Assembly (NCBI GenBank): GCA_021029095.1
Contig: JAJOHG010000396.1
Span: 1-23,204 of the forward strand
DNA length: 23,204 nucleotides
Direction: 5' to 3'
Source: Phellopilus nigrolimitatus
Lineage: Eukaryota; Basidiomycota; Agaricomycetes; Hymenochaetales; Hymenochaetaceae
This document shows positions 1-10,209 of the stretch, piece after piece. The position numbers and the translations under genes are program-made. The stretch's first letter is position 1. Every line of letters begins with the position of its first letter. The notes under the pieces are model-generated. The model ran no database searches. It was not told where the DNA came from and saw only the letters and a list, made by a program, of their open reading frames with translations.

Positions 1-502
1 ATCTGCAGGAACTACGGTGATAAGTAAGTTAAAGGATTTCAAACAGATTACATGTGCATGAAACTAATAAAAGTGCCCACCAGCTCGAAACCAGTTTCGC
101 CCGGAGTCTTTCTCCATACACTCATCACTCCCTTGATCCTTCAATGTCTTAAACGCCTGCATAAGCTACTCCCCGCTCGACCAGTCCTCTTTCAAATTTC
201 GACCTCATTCGCATCGACCTCATTCGCATCATCCCTGTTAAAATCCATCATGTATATGAACCATCGCTATCGATTTACGCGCTATCAGCTTGCCTCCTGT
301 AATGATTTTCAACGCACATGGTTGGCCTCATAGATGAAATGTTTGTTTGTCGCCATCTCGCAAAAAGTAAACCTTCAAATCTGAGATCGTCTAGCGGGAA
401 GAGTGTTTAATCATCTCGAGCAATAAATTCTTTATTCCATCATCAGCACAACGCGAATCTTGAAGTTACATTCGTAACTTCTGAAATGATGACTTAGGGT
501 GG
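1..502. other. Left flank without a supported gene
   Basis: No convincing coding region is seen. The open frame at 52-333 has no recognisable motif and no coding-like composition. The stretch includes a perfect 15-nt tandem duplication (199-213 and 214-228, unit starting tcgacctcatt) and the probable 3' untranslated region of the FHA gene, which ends at 503 on the minus strand. Confidence 0.5.
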
Positions 503-1630
503 TCAAGCATCATCGTGCAGCAAGACATACTCCCGCGTTGACTGCCCAAACTTGATGACTGGACAAATGGACAATGAGTGGATAAACTCGAAAGCCCAAA
601 TATATGTAGAAACACTCACTGTCACCCATTTTCAGCTCATAGTACCGCGACACTGGAATAGCCTCGTCATTGACGTGTGTACCGTTCGTAGACTCGAGGT
701 CGATAATGAAGGGTCTGAGCTGGTTTTTAAGAAAAAAAGCACGCAGAAAAGAATATCAACTCACTTGACCACCGCCTTTGATGACCCAATATCGTCTTTT
801 TGTTGAACTTGTCGGTCTTTATGGTCGTAATTTTGCGTGAGCGAGGCGATCAGATATGAGGAAAGGAGCGGCTTACGCTGAATAACAGCATGTTGCTTGG
901 AACACGACGGATGTTCGATATATATGTCTACAACAGCTTTATCGCGTCCAATCAAGTAGCAGCTTTGACGATGAATATGCAATAGGTCTGGGAAAAATCA
1001 GCGCGACGTTCAAAAGTCAAACGGAACAGGTCACACACCAGTTTGCTCCTTTCCTTTGAAAACATACAATCTCCATCCGACAGGCGGTTTCCGTGCCTCT
1101 GCAGGTTCATTGTACTTTAGTACTGTCGACGTTCCGTCTGCGTGCCGCACCATGTTCGTGGCCGCCGCCAACAACCCCGACTGATTGAAGTTCGGCTTGC
1201 CCTTGTCTTTGTCTTTCTCGGGAGACGGAGATTTTGAGCGCGAACGCGATGGAGATCGAGACTTCGGCCCCGGAGAATGGCGTGAAGTAGATGGTTTAGG
1301 ACCTCGGTCGTGTTCACGGTCGCGATCGTCCATATCGCGGTGCCTGTATCGCCCATTGTCGTGCCCATCTTTCCTTCTACGCCCTTCATACCCAGAGTCG
1401 CTCTCTCGGATCCTGTTTCTTTCTCGATGGACAAGGACTTTTCTATCTTCATCCTCGTAATCAGGACGTCGTCGCCGATACCTGTCGTTCCTTCTGTCTC
1501 GTTCGTCTTCTTCATCCCTGTATTTGCTTGTGCGATCTCGCCCGGGCTCCCCTGATACATGGCGTTCATCAAACGCGTATTTTGGTCGATCTCGTCGTAA
1601 TGGGGATTTTGAACGGGAATCGCGTGCCAT
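503..1630 (-). CDS. FHA-domain RS-rich protein, SNIP1/Pml1 type
   Basis: Five exons on the minus strand: 1630-1039, 987-877, 816-765, 714-620 and 558-503, giving 301 residues. Every junction is GT-AG and keeps frame. Residues 1 to about 160 are rich in Arg, Ser, Asp and Glu (RS-type, e.g. SPSRSRSKSPSPEKDKDKGK). A forkhead-associated fold follows at about 185-300 with the phosphothreonine-binding signature: GRDK, then SCSKQHAVIQ, then ESTNGT, and a C-terminal REYVLLHDD. That order, and the HIHRQSCYLIGRD stretch, match the SNIP1/Pml1 family. In yeast Pml1 belongs to the nuclear pre-mRNA retention and splicing (RES) complex; human SNIP1 also acts in splicing. A nuclear splicing role is inferred from family membership. 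The ATG at 1630 starts a typical MARDSRSKSP N-terminus; in-frame ATGs lie further upstream but would add a non-RS leader. Confidence 0.9.
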
Positions 1631-2060
1631 GTTGAAGACGGTAGAAAGGTGTAACTGTGAAGGAACAGTGCGCGGCGCGAGGCTACGAAAGGAAACGCCG
1701 ATCATTTGGAATAATCCAACAGCGAACCAAATCAACTAAAATTTAAATTTGTGCACTGGATTGCGCATAGATTGCTGCAATGGGTTGAAACAAGCGTTAA
1801 ACCTTTATCTGAATAGCAATACTGGTTTTTTACGCTCTTCAACACAAAGTTCATGTAATACTTTGACTTCTGTATTACATGTACTGTCTGTAATGTACAT
1901 ACAGTATATCCAGATACAATTGTTACGCACCACTGAGGTTAATCTTACATACAGATTTTCTGTGTAATTACATATATCGTTTTAGAGCAAGAAAACAACC
2001 TTCGGAAAAGGGATTCGCCAATATAAGCTAGAAATGCTTATACTTTGGACTTCTACGAAA
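1631..2060. other. AT-rich intergenic region upstream of the FHA gene
   Basis: This is the upstream region of the minus-strand FHA gene, running to the tRNA. It is AT-rich, with several near-repeats of a tacat/acagt type at about 1855-1975 (ttacatgtactgtctgtaa, gtacatacagt). No gene is supported. Confidence 0.4.
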
Positions 2061-2147
2061 TCCTCGATGGTCCATCGGCTAGGATTCCACGCTTTCACTT
2101 AATTCAGAAGTTCCGTGGCGGGCCGGGTTCGATTCCCGGTCGGGGAA
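2061..2147 (+). tRNA. tRNA-Glu (anticodon UUC) with a 15-nt intron
   Basis: A complete cloverleaf can be drawn. The acceptor stem is 2061-2067 with 2140-2146, discriminator A at 2147. The D arm has GTCC/GGAT. The anticodon stem CCACG (2087-2091) pairs with CGTGG (2114-2118). The T arm is CCGGG-TTCGATT-CCCGG (2124-2140), a good B box. The anticodon TTC is at 2094-2096, and A37 at 2097 is followed by the intron 2098-2112, the normal eukaryotic intron site. The intron holds GAA (2107-2109), which can pair with the anticodon, as in many pre-tRNAs. Without the intron the tRNA is 72 nt with a 4-nt variable loop, as usual for tRNA-Glu. A TTTT run at 2152 suits Pol III termination. Confidence 0.95.
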
Positions 2148-2151
2148 TAGC

Positions 2152-2155
2152 TTTT
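2152..2155 (+). terminator. Pol III T-run after tRNA-Glu
   Basis: Four T residues begin five bases after the tRNA 3' end, the usual RNA polymerase III stop signal. Confidence 0.7.
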
Positions 2156-2900
2156 GAGAAATGCTTGTTTCATTTTATGACATTTCATTCCAGAGATATT
2201 TATGATTTTATGCAGGTCAAAGGGGTGACCGCGGGGGCGGGGGTTGGTAAATATGACAAGAATCTGGGCTGACGGGATACGGCAGGGTGGAGGGAGAGCG
2301 ACATGTTTAGTTTAAAAAACTTCGCGCTTGTTCATAAAGCACGTACTCTTTTTTGTACATGCATAGTACCCTACCTGAAACCGATTTCAGAACTGTTTCT
2401 TGAAGGTTTTACTAGATAGATATAAAACCACCAGTCGTCATAATACGGTATAGGCTATTATTATCATCTTGACTTTATGGATATACCGTAGCCAATGGTT
2501 TATTTGAAACTATGATGAAAGTTCTCAGGCCTCCTCAGTACTTGGTACACCATGCGTAAATTAGTTAGTGGGTTTCATTACTTCTCCTTGCTGCTCAGCG
2601 TTGATGGAAATGTCAACAGTATGCTCGGCATTTCATAGTAGCTGCGTGGAAGCATTCCAGGTCGACAGACTGAAATGTCAGAGCTGCTTTGTCACATTGT
2701 GGACAGTGGGCATTTTCGTCAAGTGTGATGTTAGCGAACTTTTGAGCTTTCTTGGTGCTCTCTTCAAATAATTTGCACGTAGATACCTTGGACAAGCACT
2801 GATGAGGTCCAGGGAAATAAGCGCCAGTGACAAGTTCTTGCTAGTGCAGAAGTCCGATAATCAAACATGACTTTGTAGACAAACCTCTAAATTTTATAGA
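2156..2900. other. Intergenic region with a short possible coding relic
   Basis: This lies between the tRNA and the 3' end of the BTB gene. It holds a G-rich patch (2222-2246), a 9-bp inverted repeat tacggtata/tataccgta (2444-2452 and 2482-2490), and a minus-strand open stretch at 2613-2795. That stretch contains a CPQC pair and coding-looking sequence but has no start context or splice partner that I can support. Confidence 0.4.
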
Positions 2901-4047
2901 CTATTGTTGAGGAAGCTCAGGCAAGTCAGATTCTTTAAGAAGCTGCCAGTTAGGCATACCCACGACGCCCGGAAGAGCTTCCCATATAGTCAAGCGATGA
3001 CTCTCCACGTCGGATTTGAATGCTTCTTTACACCGTGCGCAAACCGTCATACCGTCACTCTCAAGATATTGCACCGTTTGCAGCATCCACTTTAAAGGAC
3101 CCGTCCGGGTGAACCACGTCCTAGACGCGCGTGATGCGACTCGTGCAAAAGTATGTGAGCATGGATCGATCTCCTCTGGTCTTGACGGGCGACGCTGGCT
3201 CGGAGGAGGCGCAGCATCTGTTTCATCCCGGCGGTACTGACATGCCACGCAAGACCTTCGCTCGCTTAAGAACCGTCGTACATAGTCCAGCATGATCTCG
3301 ATACGATGCTGAAACATGAGCGTGTAGTTGTTCATGTCCTCGACGGAAAGAACCGAGGAAGGTCGCGGGAGACCCGAGGGCGATTCAGCAGTGAGCTTTG
3401 GATGAGAGCCTCGCACTAAGTCGGCAAAAGGATACATGGAAAGAAAGTACAGCGCGGAGGGAATGACAACACGAATATGTGTCTCGCGAGCAAGGTTGAG
3501 AACGTGTATGGGATGGACATACGGATAGGTGAGATCGGATCCGACCGGTGCCTGGATTGCACGCTCAACCATTGCGTCGTGATCTTCGAGGAGGTGCGAC
3601 CACGTCTTAGCGAGTGCTTCGATCGCCTGTCGGCGAAGGTGCGCGATGAAATATTTCGACGACAGTCGTAAGATGGATGCAAGAAAAAAGAAATCTTCAA
3701 TATCTCGGTTCTGAAAGGTCCTTTCAAAGTTTAATCATTAGAGCAAGAAATCATAGAATGGGCACGGATAAAACTTACACCCCATCGTAGATGGCTTTGA
3801 GCAGGTTCGAGATCTCGACTGGCAAATCGTACATACAAACCGTCTCGATGTCTGTTGTTGTCGATGGTTGAGGCCATGTGAGCATATCTCTGAAGATTTC
3901 GGACTGGCGTGCGAGTACACCGCGATGTATCTTGAAGCCAACGCTGCCAGCCATGATAACAAGATTCCCATCATCAAACCAAGGGTCTCCCTGCTTTTCC
4001 ATCGCTGTGACCTGATCAATACCGTTGCCGGCGTTGCTTTCAGACAT
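2901..4047 (-). CDS. BTB/POZ-domain protein, basidiomycete type
   Basis: Two exons, 4047-3779 and 3720-2901, give 362 residues. The intron has donor GTAAGT and acceptor gaaag and joins KAIYDGV to TFQNRDIEDF in frame. Residues about 20-110 form a BTB/POZ fold: PWFDDGNLVIMAG, the hallmark FKIHRGVLARQSEIFRDML, then DLPVEISNLLKAIYDG. The rest resembles the long helical C-terminal part of the large agaricomycete BTB families, starting SILRLSSKYFIAHLRRQAIE. Near the end are two cysteine pairs, CVAC and CARC, with CSH between them, so a metal site is possible but unproven. BTB domains mediate dimerisation and often recruit cullin-3 ligases or chromatin factors; no partner can be named here. The first ATG of the domain-bearing exon was taken as the start. 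Confidence 0.88.
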
Positions 4048-4501
4048 GATTTGGAGCGGAAGAAAAAGGTCAAGTTTCGCCGGTAGTCCGCTTAAGTTTG
4101 ATAATTGGAGGTGAAAGTAGACCACCGAAAGTCAAGGGCAGAACGCTTATGTACATACACGTACGTAAGTACCCTTTTCAGCCACAATGCCAGTGTGCTC
4201 TCTTCGCAATTTTCAATTCGTCTGCAATCCTGATCTCGGCTCCCCACATATTATCAGCCATGCAAGGTCACAAACAAGCTCGTATTACTAAATTTTGCGC
4301 ATGTAGCTCGAACCTCTAGGAACGCGACCCAAACTCAACAAAACCAAAAAGACTCAGGTCTTCCCATGTATATCGAAGTCGAAGATTAATGTACTGCCAT
4401 GCGGCCTGTAGGCGCCTTCACCATGATAAACGGACATCGCCTCCTATCTTCTCATCCTCGCTCTCTACATCCACGGCGGCAGTGTCCTCGCCATCAGATC
4501 T
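4048..4501. promoter_or_regulatory. Divergent intergenic promoter region
   Basis: About 450 bases separate the start codons of the minus-strand BTB gene and the plus-strand WW gene, so both promoters should lie here. I see no clear TATA box for either gene. Confidence 0.4.
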
Positions 4502-7346
4502 ATGGAATTTGGCCGAATACCTATCTTGTCGCTATTTCAGAGGCTGCTCCGTCTGTGCCGATGCTGGACACATAACTCTCTGCATAGTATTCTATATTTC
4601 TTAGCGCTAGCGCGTAAAAGCGGTGGACCTTCTAAAAGATGTGGGGGTTCGGAAAAACGAATTTTGCCAAAGGCCCATGATCACTCAAGCTCAGACATCC
4701 ATGAGAGTCGTACTCACATCGAGGGACAATCCAAAAGTCATGGAGCTATGACACTTCAAGGTGACAGACGCTCTGTGGTTCTTGCTTGTTCTACCGTACC
4801 AGCCATCTCTCTACCGCCTCGTACACATCATGATCAGCAACGAGTGTCGGCGGACTACCCCGTACTCAGATCGCCCACTCCCTTAAACTCGCCGGGTGTC
4901 TTAGACTTGGGAAACAGTGCACAGCATCGTTTTTCTTCAGATCACAATACGATCTCCCGGCCAGCGGGTAACCCAAATACTGCAGAACCCGCGCATATTC
5001 TTGCCGTGCCAGAAGACTCGAAGTCTATGAAGTGCACGACTCCGAGCGCTTCACTCAGATACGATCGTAATATTACCATGTACGTATAGCATCTTTCGCA
5101 TTTATTTTTAGGTTTTATTGACATACTTCTAGAAAAAGTATCTCGGGGCCTCGAAAGTGGGTATTCGAGCCTCTTCAGACACTTAATGTCTATGAGTGAG
5201 TTTAAGTTTTTGTTTACACGTGGATCTGAATCAGCGAATGCCGAACAGGAAGCAGATTATCCCGTTATGGACGTCATACACTCACCCAGAAGGACAAATA
5301 TATTTCCTCAACACTTCCCGCAGGTTTCACTATCTTACGGAAGCACATCTCTACGAAGGCCATATCTTGGAGCAAGCCGAGAATTTTGTTGATGAAATAG
5401 AGGAGAAAAGTCGCGAGTACCATTCAGACAAGCGATTTCCCTCCAATGTTGAGGTTGTTCTTGAGATCGGGGACCAAGTCTGGTCATATTATTTAGTTGA
5501 CCTAGACCGCTGCTGTATATTTTGGCTTGACGATTACGACGCCGAGGTCTTGATCCCTCCGACATTTGGTATCGAGGCGCAGGAACACTTTCGTGCGTAT
5601 CAGTCTCCAAAGATATAGCTGTCTTACCTATTGCTAGCACTTGTTTTTATAGATCACTTGCTCAATGGGGAGTATTGGTTGCACATCGAACACTTTCCCA
5701 GCCACCGTCAGTTGATGAAGGGAACTCTGGAAGAACTTTTGGGGATTCTTAACTTCTGCAAAATCGGTATGACTTCGAGAGCTCTCTGCGCCACTTGCAT
5801 TTATAAAGTACCATGTCCGTTTGGATCAAGCAGATTACGCGACGTCCAGCGATTCCACAGCACCGTACAAGGAATCGGAAACAGAATCACTCATCGCATC
5901 TGTAAAACATTTCCAAGGTTTGATTGCGTCGCCCTCAAGCCACGATGTCTCGATGAATATTTTTTTTCACAGCACTTCATGAATCAGGTTATTCTTCCGG
6001 CAACGTAGTCGCGGGGTCAGGCAAGTTACTCTTGTATTGGAGAATTACGGATACATTTTCACACCTTTTCCAGCTCGCATTATGGTCATCATTGGTAAGT
6101 AATATCCATAAGCTGTCCGCCTATCAAGTCAATTGATTGAATTTTGAACAGCAAACGAGCGTTTTCACAATTTTTATGGGTTCAACGGTGCTCGCCTGAC
6201 CGTAACTCAGAGTGTGCGGGGAGATAATTTGAAGCCGCGCTCATGGCTCATCAAGTTACTTTCTCCAGCATTGTTCTATGCACCGGATACTCACCTCTCT
6301 CGGCTCGAGGATCTGTGGGTCGACGGAGTGATCAAGCAGCGACGCTGGGAAATTTTCCAGGAAAAACTTGAGCGCGATTGGGAAGGATTTGTACTTTATG
6401 TACGTTTAACCAAAAGAAAGCCACGCTGTGCATTTGAGACTTATATCTCCGGAAATAAATTTGCCCATTTTAAGGCTACGGTTTTATTGAACGCCAACGT
6501 CGCGTTTCTTGCTATCCCGGCCGTTACGTCTAACAACAGTTCGCTGTGGGAATCTCCAGCAGCGATTGCCAGTAAGGCGTCCATCATCGCAAGCCTAGGA
6601 AGCATCACCGTCGGCCTCCTCCTTGTCCGGCAGCTTCGTACAAGATCAAGGGATTTGGAATACTCGGCGAGCGATGCGGTAAGTGAGACATTGACTGTTA
6701 TCACAGCCGTTTGCTGAAGTAAGTACGCCGTTCTTTAAAATTTGCTCGTAAAGATTGGATATCTGCAAAGTCGGAGGCATCCACAGCTCGGTCTTGAGAC
6801 AATGGCCATCCAGTACAGCTTGCCGTATGCGTTGCTTATGTGGGGGTATGTTGGTTTTTCTTGCGGTCTTATTATTTGTCTTTAGTCTGTTGCTCAAAGG
6901 CTGAATACAATCCTGGTAGTATGGCAACCTTCCTCACCTCCGTTGCCATGTTATGTTTCTTGAATGTCGATGACACTACCAGTATTCTCGCTCGTGCTAG
7001 CTATGGGTGTGGATGGACTGTCATCGTGGTTCTTATCCTCTGGACGGTGCTCACTGGTTGGGAGACGACAAATAATCTGCATTGGCGCGACTCTGTACCG
7101 CGTCTCTTCCGGAGAAAGCTAGAGGCACTCGGGCCTGGTGGCGAGCAGGGCGATGGGATGGACGACGGGAATGGAACGACAGAGAATTTCGACACGCAGT
7201 CACACATGACAACTTTGACGGCTAACAGCGAGCACACAGGGCTCAAGCCCGTCAGATTGAGGAAAATGATGAGAACGTTCTCGTGGGTCGGTGGCAGACA
7301 GACGCAGACGAATCTCGAGCTTCCTCGGTTTGACCCAGAGCGGTGA
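4502..7346 (+). CDS. WW-motif multi-pass membrane protein, agaricomycete family
   Basis: Eleven exons: 4502-5079, 5133-5195, 5249-5592, 5653-5766, 5834-5917, 5973-6020, 6074-6094, 6152-6399, 6475-6678, 6754-6845 and 6920-7346, giving 740 residues with frame kept throughout. The N-terminal 190 residues are low in conserved features. A WW-like motif lies at about 218-236 (PLWTSYTHPEGQIYFLN). A mixed alpha/beta region follows, with EYWLHIEHFPSH, ARIMVIIANERFHNFYG and EDLWVDGVI. The C-terminal third has hydrophobic segments near 501-515, 530-550, 588-613 and 630-647 (e.g. SLPYALLMWGMATFLTSVAM). From memory, this architecture matches a large family of hypothetical WW-domain proteins in mushroom genomes; the molecular function is unknown. 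Oddities are a GC-AG intron after 6020, a 21-nt exon, and two acceptors ending AAG. In-frame TAA upstream and no earlier ATG support the start at 4502, but exon 1 is the least certain part. Confidence 0.8.
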
Positions 7347-8835
7347 TAGCCTTCTATTGTTTCCAACGAGCGATGTAAGAAATGACTTGTGTGAGCGCTG
7401 CTATCTTTTTCTTTTACCCTCGGGCGAACGCAGATTATGTTATTACTGTTCCGTTTGTTTCTCGTGTCTTGAATGTGTTCTGTGCCCCCAATTCACTATC
7501 AGTGAAAATAAAATAAGCAGTGTCATATTATGATGGGCGACACGTTATGACCTATATTTACTTTGGAAAAGTATTTTGGCTACGACTCAGAGCTCGAAGT
7601 AGAGACGAATCTGCTCAGTGTTCGAATATTTCAATAACTTGCTTTGTAGCTTCACAGAAGATGACTCGAGATTGTTGTATAAACTAGGTAAGAGTCGCTT
7701 CTGCATTCTTGCGCATTATGCTGATAACACATGGTATCAATATGAAGCCCTTTCCACGGACTGCCTCCCGATCCCAGAAAGAAATCCTTGTTTAATTGAT
7801 TAATTTCTCCTTTTACTATGTTTTCTGCGTTGTACGTACTCGATAGCTTAGAGCCACGATAGAGATTTTCTAGATCGTTTGTCTGCACCGCTGCCTCCTC
7901 GGCTCAGAAATGAAACGACATGAACGACAGTTTATGTTTTGTTTATGTGCAGCTCCGCCGATTGCGCACTGTCTAGTGACCAATGTTTTCTGGTCGAAGT
8001 CAAGAACGTAAAGGATCGGTGACCTGGGAAACCTGCTTTGGTTAATCAAGATGCAATTCCTGAAGACGGAATGCTGCTTACCTGTCAGCATATAGTGCAG
8101 GTACAAGCATCGTTAGTGAAGTTGAGGGCTATGTGAAGGTCGGAGGGTGTTGGAGAGCTCTGAGCAAGGTGCCTATTAGTCTAGGACTACGAAAAACGGG
8201 CATGAACTCGCCGACATTTATGTTTCTAGACAGTACATCACGCTTGAATGCAGTAGTTCTGCTCCCGCTGTCATGCTAGTGTACAAAAACCGTGATTGTT
8301 CCTGCGAAACCTAAACGACCAAGCACCCATTCAATGCAGTTGCAATCAAGTCCATAGCTCGAATAGCTGGCCGAATAGTCTAATGAGAAAAACCTCGATT
8401 TATCACGCGACATTTCGTAACTTGAAGCTAACTGAGTATGAATCATGCGAGCTCTCACACAGCGAGACTAAGTGAGAAAAAAATATCCCTGCAAGTCGGT
8501 ACTTCGCATTCATGCAAAGATGCTTCCTAGAAAAAATAGGATCTCAGCTTCGTCTCAGACTCTCTGGATAGATGGTTTTGTGAAACATGAATGAAAAGCA
8601 AATACTCATCATTGCTTACTATCTTAGCCTTTCTGCAGTTGCGAAACCAATGTGGGGAACGAGAACTAGCTGATGTCAAGTCAAAAATAAGCTATCAATG
8701 GGAGATGTCGGGACCGATGTATTGTGCTATGATGTGCAATGTCCGAGGGAGGCCCAACGAGGGTATAAAAACATACGGGCCAGTGTTCATAATGCAGATA
8801 CCGAGAAGGGGAAACAAAAGCGCCCACAATGAATA
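7347..8835. other. Intergenic region downstream of the WW gene
   Basis: It begins with the WW gene 3' untranslated region, including a candidate poly(A) signal at 7507-7512. The remaining 1.3 kb has only short frames without recognisable motifs on either strand. No gene is supported. Confidence 0.45.
7507..7512 (+). terminator. Candidate poly(A) signal AATAAA of the WW gene
   Basis: An AATAAA hexamer lies about 160 bases after the stop codon at 7346, at a position suitable for 3' end formation. Fungal genes do not strictly need this motif, so it is only suggestive. Confidence 0.4.
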
Positions 8836-9418
8836 GAGGTCTTTTGCTATCAATCAGAGGCCTAGTATCAATCCGAGGCTGCACTCGTATCAATCAGACC
8901 TTGCTCGCTTAGCAGGCCCTGTGCCGGGCTTCGATATCTCGGCATATTCTAAAATAGGTTGCATTAATAATCATGAAAAGTTCGACGCCTCAGCGCACTG
9001 CACAGCGTAACACGATGTAACACCTACCATAAAAATTAGTCTTGCGCCACCAAAGTGTCCTCTAGGAGTTGCAAACACCAAATGAGGCATTTACTAGTCA
9101 TTTAATCGTCATGGTCATAATTCTAAGCTAATAATTTAATGGAGGACAAGCAAAGGTGTATAAAATGTGCTATGTAAGCGATCGGCTCCGCTGAAAATAG
9201 AAATTCCGACTCGTTTTCTCCGTTTTAGGCAGCATCGATCGATTACCTCTGTAGATCGATCCGATGCGTGACAAGCTCGCTAGCTGTTGTGCCGAGTCGG
9301 CCATCTTCTCGGCCATGCATTAGTCACTGCTTCTCACGCCATTCGCTTATTTTCATTCCGAGGAACGTTCGTTTTCAATCCGAGCTAATCGCACCTCGGA
9401 TTGAAAGCAAAAGACCTC
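8836..9418. mobile_element. MITE-like non-autonomous DNA transposon with TA flanks
   Basis: The ends form 25-bp terminal inverted repeats (8836-8860 and 9394-9418), identical at 23 of 25 positions and starting GAGGTCTTTTGCT. TA dinucleotides flank both ends (8834-8835 and 9419-9420), consistent with a Tc1/mariner-type target-site duplication. No transposase frame is present in the 583 bp, so the element would be non-autonomous. Just inside the left end the motif tatcaatcmga occurs three times (8848, 8866, 8888). Inside the right end is a perfect 12-bp hairpin. The superfamily is inferred only from the TA flanks; a chance inverted repeat of this quality is very unlikely. Confidence 0.75.
9373..9406. 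repeat. Perfect 12-bp hairpin at the right end of the MITE
   Basis: TTTCAATCCGAG (9373-9384) and CTCGGATTGAAA (9395-9406) are perfect reverse complements around a 10-nt loop. The right arm is part of the terminal inverted repeat, so the terminus carries both orientations of the same motif. Confidence 0.8.
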
Positions 9419-9420
9419 TA

Positions 9421-10066
9421 ATAGGAAATAGATCAGTCTGAACGCGAACTTGCCGGCCCTAAACACGGTTTCCCACGAAGAGCTTTGGCTACACGTATGT
9501 ACAGCGCACGTCTCCCCAACGTGTGTCTCGACTCCAAACTAATAATTGCAGTTATACACAGGGACGGTCGAAGAAAAGCAAGCTCCTTTTTTCATTTACT
9601 CTTAATTGCATTCTCTGATTTTAAGTTTGCAGACAAGACAAGGCTGACTTGCTGTGCTGCAGAAGTGATCGACGCCTGCAACCTGTAAACGGGGGTGGAA
9701 TGTTTTCGAGTTCAAAAATCCTTTTGTTATGATCCTAACTAGGTTTTGATCTCCTCCCTTTGTCGCGCCGTTTGTCCGCCGTCATTCCGGCGATCCTAGA
9801 CACGTGGTGATGATTGTCTGCGTTCTAAGACGTGCTCTTATCCACCGCTTTGTCCTAGATGTCTACCTCAATGAACACGTCAATACGTCTATGAGCTCGG
9901 GAGGCTCGTTTTGAACCTCGCTTTTAGTCGCTGGTTCCAAAGTGTGCAGAATGAGGGTCCGAGCGTCGTAGAGCGCCGACCAGGGGAGGCGCCGCGTCGA
10001 TGGCGCTTTGAACGAAAAAGTCTAAGTATGCTGTTTTGCCTATTATTCTCTCCGATCTCTGGAATG
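9421..10066. other. Intergenic region between the MITE and the zinc-finger promoter
   Basis: About 650 bases contain short frames only. I see no motif or domain, and the stretch probably holds the distal promoter of the zinc-finger gene. Confidence 0.4.
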
Positions 10067-10073
10067 TATAAAG
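10067..10073 (+). promoter_or_regulatory. TATA box (TATAAAG) of the zinc-finger gene
   Basis: TATAAAG lies about 140 bases before the ATG at 10210. It is followed by a strongly pyrimidine-rich stretch (10100-10205), a common transcription-start setting in filamentous fungi. The transcript would then have a 5' leader of roughly 100 bases. Confidence 0.65.
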
Positions 10074-10209
10074 GGATCGCAGTCTGGCCGCGTCGGCTTC
10101 ATTTTTATACCCTTCTCCTTTTGCCTATCTCCTTCTCAGTTTGTTTTCCTCGGGCTCCTTCGACTCCCTCACTTTACTCCTTCCGACCCTTAATTTCTCT
10201 TCGATTGCA

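Noticed and set aside
1185..1555. Open frames antisense to and out of frame with the FHA gene
   Set aside because: They are shadows of the Arg/Ser/Asp-rich repeat-like coding sequence on the minus strand, which has the domain and the splicing support.
6679..6720. A 28-nt intron plus a 12-nt exon (PFAE) in the WW gene
   Set aside because: 28 nt is too short for a fungal spliceosomal intron. One 75-nt intron to 6753 gives the expected SDAIGYLQSRRH join.
6848..6901. Apparent frameshift in the WW gene: a hydrophobic reading MLVFLAVLLFVFSLLL directly after LLMWG, offset by one base
   Set aside because: A 74-nt intron (6846-6919, donor GTATGT, acceptor GGTAG) restores frame and gives LLMWGMATFLTSV, matching the following exon. 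The hydrophobic stretch is the T-rich intron.
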